A stretch of DNA of 64,000 nt from an uncultured Prochlorococcus sp. (GTDB lineage: Bacteria > Cyanobacteriota > Cyanobacteriia > PCC-6307 > Cyanobiaceae): NCBI GenBank assembly GCA_902627335.1, contig CACOIV010000003.1, positions 1 to 64,000 on the forward strand, read 5' to 3'. The notes under the pieces are model-generated. The model had not been told where the DNA came from and did no database searches. It worked only from the letters and a program-made list of their open reading frames with translations. Both the position numbers and the translations under genes were made by a program. This document shows, in pieces, positions 38,949-48,805 of the stretch (positions within the stretch are counted from its first letter, which is position 1; every line of letters starts with the position of its first letter).

Positions 38949-39560
38949 TTAATTCTGTTTGCTGATTTGTGAGAATTCTAATTCTACAGGAGTCTCGCGC
39001 CCAAATATTGAAAGTAATGCTTTCAATTTGTTTCTCTCTCCTGAAACTTCAATAACTTCCCCTTGGAAATCTTTAAACGGTCCACTAGTTACAATGATTC
39101 TGTCTTTCTCTTCAATATCTAATTTCACGATAGCTTTCTTTTCTGAAGCTCGTTTAAATATTCTATTAACTTCTTGTCTTGACAAAGGTCTAGGTTTAAT
39201 ATGACCTCTTGACCTACCACTGCTTCTACCATCTTCTGCACCAACAAAATTAATAACGTTAGGTGTACTTTTGACAGCCATCATTGTGTCCTCATCTAAA
39301 ACCATTCTGACTAATACATATCCAGGAAAAACTTTTTCCTCAGTTGTTTGCCTTGAACCATCTTTTTTAAGCTTTATCCCAGGAGTTTGAGGTATTTCAA
39401 TCTCTAGAATTCTGTTATTCACTCCTAAAGTGACTGATCTTTGTTCGAGAGTTGCTTTTACTTTATTTTCGCAGCTAGAAGCAACTTGAATGGCATACCA
39501 TCTTGCAATACTAGTATTTGCTTTTGTGGAGATTAAATTGCTTGATGATTCGTTACTCAT
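38949..39560 (-). CDS. nusG: Transcription termination/antitermination factor NusG
   Basis: NusG binds RNA polymerase and couples it to Rho or to the ribosome. The NGN domain begins at about residue 19 (RWYAIQVASSCENKVKATLEQR) with FPGYVLVRMVLDEDTMMAVKSTPNVINFVG; the C-terminal KOW domain is DRIIVTSGPFKDFQGEVIEV. The 203 residues include a short Ser/Asn-rich N-terminal extension. It is flanked by secE and rplK. Confidence 0.97.
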   Translation of the reverse strand: MSNESSSNLISTKANTSIARWYAIQVASSCENKVKATLEQRSVTLGVNNRILEIEIPQTPGIKLKKDGSRQTTEEKVFPGYVLVRMVLDEDTMMAVKSTPNVINFVGAEDGRSSGRSRGHIKPRPLSRQEVNRIFKRASEKKAIVKLDIEEKDRIIVTSGPFKDFQGEVIEVSGERNKLKALLSIFGRETPVELEFSQISKQN

Positions 39561-39621
39561 GTTAAATTAAAAAAATTTGAAATTAAATATATAAATTCAT
39601 AAATTTGAATTCAATAATAAT

Positions 39622-39873
39622 TTAGTTTAATTGAAAAATTTGTTCTGCAGCCCATCCATAGAATCGACTAACAGCCGCTATTGCGGCGGCAGAAAAGGAT
39701 ACCATTATGATTACAGCAACTGATTCACTAAATAATTGTTGTTTGTTAGGCCATACAACTAGTTTTAGTTCGTCATAAGTAGATGCAAAAAAGTTTTTCT
39801 TTTTCTTTGCTACGTCCATTTCATCGGAGGCTGCTTTTTTTTGGGGATCTTGATTGGTAGTTGGACTAGTCAC
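39622..39873 (-). CDS. secE: Preprotein translocase subunit SecE
   Basis: A small essential subunit of the SecYEG channel. It has 83 residues with one C-terminal transmembrane helix (ESVAVIIMVSFSAAAIAAVSRFYGW) preceded by the conserved FFASTYDELKLVVWPNKQQL amphipathic segment. The start is a GTG at 39873. It sits 61 bases before nusG, in the conserved secE-nusG-rplK order. Confidence 0.96.
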   Translation of the reverse strand: MTSPTTNQDPQKKAASDEMDVAKKKKNFFASTYDELKLVVWPNKQQLFSESVAVIIMVSFSAAAIAAVSRFYGWAAEQIFQLN

Positions 39874-39932
39874 GTATTTTAAATTTAAACTAAAGTAATT
39901 AGCTTAATTAATATCTTAACTTATTAATTTAC

Positions 39933-42677
39933 TTATGAGCCAGGAGTAAATAAAAGTGAATCTTTATTTTTTGGATCTATTTTTATAAACACTTTCTTTT
40001 TGTTATTGAAATTTTCGTCCAACAGTTTTGTAGCTAGTGGATTTTCTATTTGCCTTCGTAATTCTCTATTTATAGATCTCGCTCCATATCGAGGTTCATA
40101 TGCATCATTAGCTATTTTAATAACAACTTTTTTATCGATATTTATTTGAATATTCTGTTCAAGTAATAAAATTTTTAAATCTTCTATCTGCAGTAATACT
40201 ATACTCTCTAATTGGTTTTTGGACAGTGGATCAAATTTTATTACTTCATCAATCCGATTTAAAAACTCTGGTCTAAAAATTGATGATAAAGATTCGGCTA
40301 TAGCTTTTTCAAGGGACTCATTTAAAAGTTTTTTATTAAGATTTGATTTGTTTGATTGTATTTGATTTTCTAAGATAGCCTTGCCTGCGAGATTACTGGT
40401 CATGATTATGACAGTATTTTTAAAATCAATAGTGCTCCCTTGAGAATCCGTTAATCTCCCCTCATCTAAAACTTGTAATAATATATTAAAGACTTCACTA
40501 TGAGCTTTTTCAATCTCGTCGAGAAGAATTACGGAATAGGGTTTTCTTTTTACTGCCTCAGTTAATTGTCCTCCTTCTTCATAGCCTACATAGCCGGGAG
40601 GAGCTCCAAGTAGTCGTGCGACGGCATTTCGTTCCATATATTCACTCATATCAAGTCTTAGTAAGGCTTCTTCTTCATCAAACAATGAAGATGCTAATGA
40701 CTTTGCTAATTCCGTTTTTCCTACTCCTGTTGGCCCCATAAATAAAAATGAACCTATTGGACGTTTCGGGTTTTTCATTCCGGCTCTTGCTCTTCTTATA
40801 GCTGAAGATATTGCAGTAATCGCCTTATCTTGACCGATAACTTTTTGACTAATTTCTTTTTCTAAATTGACTAATTTTTTTCTCTCGTTTGATACAACTT
40901 TGGAAATAGGAATGCCTGTCATTTTTGAAACCACATCAGCTATATCGTCTGGTTGTACTTCATAGTTGATAAGAAATTCGTTATTTTCTTTTAAAAACTT
41001 AAAATTTTCCTCAATAGTTTTAATTTCGCTTCTTATTTCTGATAAATACTGTTCAAACTCATCTAAATCAACTTTTATTAATCCTTTTGAGGAACCTTCT
41101 ATTTTTTTTATACATGTTTCTTCTTCCGAAAAAAGAGATATTAATTGTGTTAAGGTTTTTCTCTGATTTAACCATCGCTCATTTATTTGAATTAATTTAT
41201 CTGAGAGAAATTCTTTTTCTGATAAAAGAATAGTTTTTCTATTGAAATCTTCATAAGATAATTCATTGATTTCTATATTTTTTTCTTCTAATTTCTCTTC
41301 TGCTTCAATTAATAATTCAGGTTTTAAGCTTGATTCTATTTTGAGTTGCGCGGCTGCTTCATCAACTAAATCTATCGCTTTATCTGGAAGATATTTATCA
41401 CTTATATATCTATTTGCGAGCTTGGCGGCATAATCAACAGCTTCTTTTGTGATTTTTATGCCATGATGTATTTCGTACTTTCGTTTTATACCATTAATTA
41501 TTTTCGAACTGACTTGTAATGTTGGTTCATTCACAAAAATTTTTTGAAAGCAATTATTTAATGCTGGATCTTTTTCAATACTCTCCCTAAAACGCTCTGG
41601 TGTGGTTGATCCAATGCATCTAAGATCACCCCCTGTTAATAATGGCTTAAGCATACTACTAATATCTATAGTTGATCTTTCAGAAGTTAATATTGTATGA
41701 ATTTCATCTATAAATAAAATTACTCCTTGATTGGGATCTTTCAATTCATCCAAAATTGATCTTAATCGTTCTTCTAATTGACCTCTAAATTTTGTTCCAG
41801 ATACAAGAGCACCAAAATCAAGTAAAATAATTTTCAAGTTTTTTAATGAGTCTGGGACTTTCTCTTGAACAATAAGTTGTGCAAGTAATTGGGTTATTGC
41901 CGTTTTCCCTACTCCTGGGTGGCCAATAAGTATAGGATTGTTTTTATTTCTTCTTGAAAGGACTCTCATTAAATTATTAATTTCAACTTCTCTACCAACT
42001 ACAGGATCTAGATAGCCTAATCTTGCTTCTTCAGTTAGATCTTTTCCATATAAAGAGAGTACAGATTCTTCCTTATTCTTTGCAAAAGAATCTACAATAG
42101 AATCATCTTTTGATGAAAGAATAATTTTATTTTGTTTAATTTCTTCTGATTTATTTTTATTTATATTTTCTGGAAAATTTTTATTATCAGATGAGGCTTG
42201 AATTTTTAATGAATCATTTTTTTGAGTTTTAGGAACTGTAGGGTATATTCTTAATTCGGCTTCTAACTTATCTACTGACAAATTACCTTCTTCAAAAACG
42301 AAGTAGCCTAATCTTTCATCCCTTGCAATTGCAATTAATAAGTGAGGTATCTCTATAAGATTTGACCCCCATTGAATTTTTATATGATTAGCATTATCAA
42401 GTAAAACTTCTAGATCCTCGCCAATTGTAAGGTTATCGGAATCATCAACAGGGGTTTCTTCAAGAAAATCCTCGGTTATATCTAATACTATGTTTTGATC
42501 AATTGATAATTTTTCAACAAAATTAGCAAATTCATTTGCTGTAAAAAGTGTTTGAATAATATGCTCAATATTTAATTCTGAATGTCCCCATTTTTTTGCA
42601 GTTTCTTCACCTAATAAAAGAAGATCCCAAGAAAGATTGCTAAATAATTCTGGACTAGAGGTAAGCGTTTTCTTCAT
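39933..42677 (-). CDS. Hsp100/Clp ATPase, ClpB-type
   Basis: A 914-residue two-ring AAA+ chaperone. It has an N-terminal Clp repeat domain, AAA-1 with GHPGVGKTA and LFIDEIHTIL, a coiled-coil middle domain of about 125 residues (ClpB-like rather than the shorter ClpC type), and AAA-2 with GPTGVGKTE, VILLDEIEKAH and NLAGKAI sensor segments. I see no clear ClpP-docking loop, which favours disaggregase over protease partner. The N-terminal domain is more divergent than in housekeeping ClpB, so it is probably a second clpB paralogue. It lies upstream of secE on the same strand with a 59-base gap. Confidence 0.88.
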   Translation of the reverse strand: MKKTLTSSPELFSNLSWDLLLLGEETAKKWGHSELNIEHIIQTLFTANEFANFVEKLSIDQNIVLDITEDFLEETPVDDSDNLTIGEDLEVLLDNANHIKIQWGSNLIEIPHLLIAIARDERLGYFVFEEGNLSVDKLEAELRIYPTVPKTQKNDSLKIQASSDNKNFPENINKNKSEEIKQNKIILSSKDDSIVDSFAKNKEESVLSLYGKDLTEEARLGYLDPVVGREVEINNLMRVLSRRNKNNPILIGHPGVGKTAITQLLAQLIVQEKVPDSLKNLKIILLDFGALVSGTKFRGQLEERLRSILDELKDPNQGVILFIDEIHTILTSERSTIDISSMLKPLLTGGDLRCIGSTTPERFRESIEKDPALNNCFQKIFVNEPTLQVSSKIINGIKRKYEIHHGIKITKEAVDYAAKLANRYISDKYLPDKAIDLVDEAAAQLKIESSLKPELLIEAEEKLEEKNIEINELSYEDFNRKTILLSEKEFLSDKLIQINERWLNQRKTLTQLISLFSEEETCIKKIEGSSKGLIKVDLDEFEQYLSEIRSEIKTIEENFKFLKENNEFLINYEVQPDDIADVVSKMTGIPISKVVSNERKKLVNLEKEISQKVIGQDKAITAISSAIRRARAGMKNPKRPIGSFLFMGPTGVGKTELAKSLASSLFDEEEALLRLDMSEYMERNAVARLLGAPPGYVGYEEGGQLTEAVKRKPYSVILLDEIEKAHSEVFNILLQVLDEGRLTDSQGSTIDFKNTVIIMTSNLAGKAILENQIQSNKSNLNKKLLNESLEKAIAESLSSIFRPEFLNRIDEVIKFDPLSKNQLESIVLLQIEDLKILLLEQNIQINIDKKVVIKIANDAYEPRYGARSINRELRRQIENPLATKLLDENFNNKKKVFIKIDPKNKDSLLFTPGS

Positions 42678-44292
<1,615 letters not shown>

Positions 44293-44294
44293 AG

Positions 44295-45962
44295 TTATTT
44301 TTTTAATTTTTCTAATCTAGAGCCTTTTCTCATTTTTAATTGGCAATTAATCCAATCAATTGTTATTGGGCCTGCAAAAACCATTGGAAGTATTGCAATA
44401 TTCGAATTATTATTGGTTACTAATAAAGCTGACGATATTGCTAAACTTCCTATTAAGATTGCATGTCCTAATGATTTTTGAGCTGTAAACATTTTTTTAA
44501 ATTGTCTATCAGATTCACCCATCCTTATTTGAAGTTGTAAGTCTCCTTGTTCAAGCCTTTCTAAGCTATCGTCGATTCTTTTTGGAATTCCTACAGCTTT
44601 TGAACCTAATTCACCCACTTGTCTACCAAGTTGATTGATCAATTCATTGGGACTTTGATTGTTAGAAGACATAAGAGAAAGAAGATAAGGTTTTGTTATT
44701 GAAACAAGATTAAAGTCTGGGTCTAAGATTCTACCAACACCTTCAAATGTTGATAACGCTCTCATTACAAATATAAGATCTACGGGAAGCTGAAAGGGTG
44801 TTTCATAAACAAGTTCATATAAATCTCCAGAAAGTTTATCGATTATATTTGGGCTAAATGGAGGAGTTAGTGCCTCTTTTAACATAAGTCTAACTAATCT
44901 TCTAACAGGCCCAATATCGATATCTTTAGATATTAATCCTGCTTCTTGAAGTTGAGTTACTAATGATGATGCATCTCTTATGGCAGCTGATTTAACCATC
45001 GATCCAATCCTTTTTTGCAAATTATTTGAAATATTACCCATCATTCCAAAATCATAAAATATTAATTTTCCTGAATCAGAAACCGCTAAATTTCCGGGGT
45101 GAGGATCAGCATGAAAAAAGCCAAAGTTGACTAATTGTTTTAAATAACTTACTGCTCCAATTTCCGCGATCTTTGGTAAATCAAGCCCTTTTGATTGGAG
45201 TTCTTTAATGTTATTAATTTTTGTTCCTTTTAGATAACTTAAACACAGAACCTTATCAGTGCTCATATCCCAAAATACTTCTGGGATATCTATATTTTCA
45301 TCATCTAAAAATTGTTGCCTAAATCTAGCTGCATATTGTGCTTCACAATTAAAATCTAATTCTTTCATTAATACTTTTCTGCACTCTTTGGCAATTTCTA
45401 CCCAATTTCTACCCTTACTCCAGCTTTTATTTTTTTGCAAAATAGAGGCAATGTTCTGCATGATATTTAAATCAATAGTGAAAAGAGTCTGCAAATTTGG
45501 TCTTTGAACTTTGAAAACTACTTCTCTACCATTAAAAAGTTTTGCTTTATGTACTTGAGCAAGAGAAGCTGATCCAATGGGTAAAGGATCAATTTGTTTA
45601 ACTTCCAAAAATTTTTCTTTTAATTCAGATGAAATTATTCCTTCAACAATTTCAAATGAGAATTGAGGTACTGAATCTTGTAAAGTTGTTAATTCTTCTA
45701 TCCATGTTTTAGGGATTAAATCGGGCCTTGCCGATAATAACTGACCAATTTTTATAAAAGCAGATCCAAGCTTAATTAATTCATCTGTGAACCATCTTGC
45801 ACGTATTCGTTGTATTTTTTCTTTTCTAGTATTATTTTTTATAAAGAATTGAAACAGTAAACTATCTATCCAAAGTTGAAAGAGTAAAAAAAACAGACTT
45901 CTCCATATAATAAAATTTCTCTTTAAATTATTAAATTTTAAATATAGAATTTTTTTAATCAT
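44295..45962 (-). CDS. ABC1/AarF/UbiB-family atypical kinase
   Basis: A 555-residue membrane-associated protein kinase-like protein. The family motif KIGQLLSARPDLIPKTWIEEL (about 70-92) is present, with SASLAQVHKAKLFNGREVVFKVQRP (A-rich loop and lysine), FGFFHADPHPGNLAV (catalytic Asp) and FYDFGMMG (metal Asp). Cyanobacterial and plastid members are linked to quinone, tocopherol and lipid homeostasis; the substrate here is unknown. Hydrophobic segments near the C-terminus (HAILIGSLAISSALLV) suggest membrane anchoring. It starts six bases after the stop of a small hypothetical gene. Confidence 0.93.
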   Translation of the reverse strand: MIKKILYLKFNNLKRNFIIWRSLFFLLFQLWIDSLLFQFFIKNNTRKEKIQRIRARWFTDELIKLGSAFIKIGQLLSARPDLIPKTWIEELTTLQDSVPQFSFEIVEGIISSELKEKFLEVKQIDPLPIGSASLAQVHKAKLFNGREVVFKVQRPNLQTLFTIDLNIMQNIASILQKNKSWSKGRNWVEIAKECRKVLMKELDFNCEAQYAARFRQQFLDDENIDIPEVFWDMSTDKVLCLSYLKGTKINNIKELQSKGLDLPKIAEIGAVSYLKQLVNFGFFHADPHPGNLAVSDSGKLIFYDFGMMGNISNNLQKRIGSMVKSAAIRDASSLVTQLQEAGLISKDIDIGPVRRLVRLMLKEALTPPFSPNIIDKLSGDLYELVYETPFQLPVDLIFVMRALSTFEGVGRILDPDFNLVSITKPYLLSLMSSNNQSPNELINQLGRQVGELGSKAVGIPKRIDDSLERLEQGDLQLQIRMGESDRQFKKMFTAQKSLGHAILIGSLAISSALLVTNNNSNIAILPMVFAGPITIDWINCQLKMRKGSRLEKLKK

Positions 45963-45968
45963 TGAATA

Positions 45969-46277
45969 TTAATTATCAAGAAAAGTATTAATTTCATTTA
46001 ATTTTCTATTGATCAAAGATATCTTTTTGGATGTTTTAATAAAAATAGAATCATTGGTGCTATCTTCTTTATTAGGTGGTTCATTTTTACTTTCTTCCTC
46101 CATCCTTTTTGCTTCATCAATTATTTCATCTTTCAGGATTTCTATCTCTTTTTTTAAAAGCTCAGGAACTTCTTGTGCAGCTGTAGCGGCCTCATCTATT
46201 TTTGTAGAGAAAGTCCTATTAAGTTTTTCACTTATTGTTTTAATAGTAGCTCTTATCAAATAATCAGAATTGGACAT
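45969..46277 (-). CDS. Small hypothetical protein, probably helical
   Basis: I do not recognise this protein of about 102 residues. It is highly charged and likely coiled-coil (ELLKKEIEILKDEIIDEAKRMEEESKNEP), with no signal peptide. The first in-frame codon is a TTG at 46286, but the ATG at 46277 is preferred. It lies six bases upstream of the UbiB-family gene and so is probably co-transcribed with it, which suggests a shared or accessory role; this is context only. Confidence 0.78.
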   Translation of the reverse strand: MSNSDYLIRATIKTISEKLNRTFSTKIDEAATAAQEVPELLKKEIEILKDEIIDEAKRMEEESKNEPPNKEDSTNDSIFIKTSKKISLINRKLNEINTFLDN

Positions 46278-46530
46278 GAATTGCAAATACTATAAGCTTT
46301 AAATTATTCTTAACTAAATAATAGATGAAATAAGAGCAAAAAAGTTGATAATAAAATAGAAGATCTATTTCTTTTTTAAGTTTAGGAAGAAATTTATTTG
46401 GTTGGACCCTATTTAAGTTTGTATCTATATTGTCACTTTTTAGTTTTTTTCTTCTAACTTATATATCAGGATAGAAATTTTTAATTTTTAACCTATTGTC
46501 CCAATCGTGCATTAATGGAGTTTCATAGAA

Positions 46531-47487
46531 TTGGAAATTTTTGAATCTGATGTTGTTATTATCGGTGGTGGTCCTGCAGGGTGTACTTGCGCATTGTATA
46601 CATCTAGAGCAAATTTAAAGACAATAATTTTAGATAAGAATCCATCTGTTGGAGCACTGGCGATTACCCATCAGATTGCAAATTATCCTGGTGTTCCTAA
46701 TGATATAAGTGGAGAAAAATTACTTGATTTAATGAGAGATCAAGCTATTGAATATGGAACAGATTATCGTAGAGCCCAGGTATTTGGAATTGATGTTTCT
46801 TCTGAATCGAAAACAGTCTATACTCCTGAAGGTACATTTAAAGCAAAGGCTTTAGTATTAGCGAGTGGTGCTATGGGACGACCTGCTTCCTTTAAAGGAG
46901 AAGCAGATTTCTTAGGGAGAGGTGTAAGTTATTGTGCTACTTGTGATGGTGCTTTTTATAAAGGAAGAGAGGTAGCTGTTGTTGGTGCTAATAAAGAAGC
47001 AATTGAAGAAGCAAATGTACTTACAAAGTTCGCATCCACTGTGCATTGGATTACTTCTAGTGATCCTAAACCTGACAATATAGAAGCGATGGAGCTTATG
47101 CAAGCCAATAATATTAAGCATTGGAGTAGAACAAGATTATTAGAAATTGAAGGCAATGACATGGGAGTTAATGGGATTGTTATTAAAAACAAACAGGAAG
47201 AAAATCCTATTAATCTCACTTTAGACGGAGTATTTGTATATATGAGTGGATCTAAACCTATTACTGATTTTGTTGGAGATCAAATCGCATTAAGAGAAGA
47301 TGGAGGTGTTATTGTAGATGACTTTATGTCGACTAATTCAGATGGAGTTTGGGCTATTGGAGATATTAGAAATACTCCTTTTAAACAAGCTGTAGTAGCA
47401 GCCTCTGATGGATGCATAGCTGCAATGTCAATTGATCGTTATTTGAATAGTAGAAAAAATATAAGAGTTGATTGGATACACTCCTGA
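46531..47487 (+). CDS. Thioredoxin-reductase-like flavoprotein, NADPH motif degenerate (DTR-like)
   Basis: A 318-residue low-molecular-weight thioredoxin reductase fold. FAD binding is clear: VVIIGGGPAGCTCALYTSRA at 8-27 and AIGDIRNTPFKQAV near the C-terminus. The redox cysteines are CATC at 135-138. The NADPH-binding signature GGGDSA/HRR of classical enzymes is not seen; the matching places read VGANKEAIEEA (151-161) and VHWITSS (171-177). This resembles the deeply rooted thioredoxin reductases (DTR) I recall being described from Gloeobacter and some marine cyanobacteria, whose electron donor is not NADPH. A TTG start at 46531 is used; GGAG lies 10 bases upstream. Confidence 0.88.
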   Translation: MEIFESDVVIIGGGPAGCTCALYTSRANLKTIILDKNPSVGALAITHQIANYPGVPNDISGEKLLDLMRDQAIEYGTDYRRAQVFGIDVSSESKTVYTPEGTFKAKALVLASGAMGRPASFKGEADFLGRGVSYCATCDGAFYKGREVAVVGANKEAIEEANVLTKFASTVHWITSSDPKPDNIEAMELMQANNIKHWSRTRLLEIEGNDMGVNGIVIKNKQEENPINLTLDGVFVYMSGSKPITDFVGDQIALREDGGVIVDDFMSTNSDGVWAIGDIRNTPFKQAVVAASDGCIAAMSIDRYLNSRKNIRVDWIHS

Positions 47488-47514
47488 AGATTTTTTAAAA
47501 TTTCTTATTTAATC

Positions 47515-47796
47515 TTATAAAGGGGTTGCTTCCGAAATGTAAGCCACTCCTCCATAGTAACTTAATACAGATCTAATATCCTCTCTCATCTTTTCAATTA
47601 TTTCTTGTTCGCAGAAAACTATAACGTGAGCATTAGCTCCCAAACCAGTAAATTCCATATCCTCCGTTACCACTCTTTCCGGACCTCTTCCTGTAGCATG
47701 TTTCATGACTGTATAACCAGGTACATTTGCTTTTTCAAGCGTATTTAATATGGCTTGAAGCTCTCTTTCACTAAAAATTAAATCTAATCTTTTCAT
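47515..47796 (-). CDS. sbtB: SbtB, PII-like regulator of the bicarbonate transporter SbtA
   Basis: A 93-residue PII-like signalling protein, in other cyanobacteria a trimer that binds adenyl nucleotides including cAMP and regulates SbtA. VPGYTVMKHATGRGPERVV is the end of the first repeat and start of the T-loop, and VLSYYGGVAYISEATPL ends the chain. It stops there and lacks the C-terminal cysteine-bearing extension seen in Synechocystis SbtB. It lies two bases after sbtA, the last gene of the bicA-sbtA-sbtB operon. Confidence 0.9.
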   Translation of the reverse strand: MKRLDLIFSERELQAILNTLEKANVPGYTVMKHATGRGPERVVTEDMEFTGLGANAHVIVFCEQEIIEKMREDIRSVLSYYGGVAYISEATPL

Positions 47797-47798
47797 TG

Positions 47799-48800
47799 TT
47801 AAAGCGGAGAAGTAGGTATGATTTTATTTACAAGACTCATATAAATTGGAATACCTAAGACAATATTGAAAGGAAATGTTAATCCTAATGTAGTTGAAAT
47901 GTAGTAACTAGATCTTGCTTCAGGAACTGTCATTCTCATCGCTGCAGGAACCGCTAAATATGATGCACTTGCACATAAAACCACAAATAAAAGCGCATTA
48001 CCAGGATCAAGAGCTAAAGATCTTGCTACCAAAACACCAATTAGAGCATTAAATATTGGCATTAGAATAGCAAAGCTAATTAAAAAGGAGCCTGCTTTTT
48101 TTAAACTTGGTAATCTTTGAGCAGCCACCATACCCATATCTAACAAGAAAAAACATTCCACTCCGTAGAATAGAGAATGTGTAAAAGGTTTCATTTTTTC
48201 TACAGCTAATGGATTACTTAAAGCAGTTAGAAATCCAATAATTAGGCTAGCAAGTAATAAGAATACAGAGCCATTTAAAAATGATTCATGTAGTATCGAT
48301 CCTAAATGAAGTTTTCTTGAATCTGGCCTATCTTTTGGTGCTGCATACTTTACTAATAAAAGTCCTACTAAAATTGCTGGGGATTCCATCAATGCTAATG
48401 CTCCAATCATAAATCCATCTGAACTTATACTTTGGCTATTTAAAAAACTTTCAGCAGAAATAAATGTGACAGCACTAATTGAACCATATGCAGCAGCAAT
48501 AGCAGCCGAGTTAAATACATTAAATTTAAGTCTTAAGATTACAAATCCTAAAAGTGGGATCAATAAGGACATAACAACTGCTGCACTTAACGTAAGTAAT
48601 ACTTGATCATTGAAAAGCCCGCTTTTTTGTATACCTATTCCTCCTTTAAATCCAATAGCCAATAATAGATATAGGGAAAAAAGTTTAGGTAAAGGTGCTG
48701 GAATTTCCAAGTCAGACTTACATAAAACAGCTATTACTCCTATGAAAAAAAATAATACAGTAGGTGCAAATATATTTTGAAGTAAAAGATTTAACTCCAT
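47799..48800 (-). CDS. sbtA: Sodium-dependent bicarbonate transporter SbtA
   Basis: An integral membrane protein of 333 residues with about ten hydrophobic helices, in two inverted repeats. It is a high-affinity Na+/HCO3- symporter in the carbon concentrating mechanism of cyanobacteria. SbtA-type segments are AIGFKGGIGI near the start and AAAYGSISAVTFISAESFL, then VLCASASYLAVPAAMRMTVPEA late. It lies between the bicA gene (five bases after it) and sbtB, so the three are very probably one transcript. Confidence 0.93.
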   Translation of the reverse strand: MELNLLLQNIFAPTVLFFFIGVIAVLCKSDLEIPAPLPKLFSLYLLLAIGFKGGIGIQKSGLFNDQVLLTLSAAVVMSLLIPLLGFVILRLKFNVFNSAAIAAAYGSISAVTFISAESFLNSQSISSDGFMIGALALMESPAILVGLLLVKYAAPKDRPDSRKLHLGSILHESFLNGSVFLLLASLIIGFLTALSNPLAVEKMKPFTHSLFYGVECFFLLDMGMVAAQRLPSLKKAGSFLISFAILMPIFNALIGVLVARSLALDPGNALLFVVLCASASYLAVPAAMRMTVPEARSSYYISTTLGLTFPFNIVLGIPIYMSLVNKIIPTSPL

Positions 48801-48805
48801 AAAAA

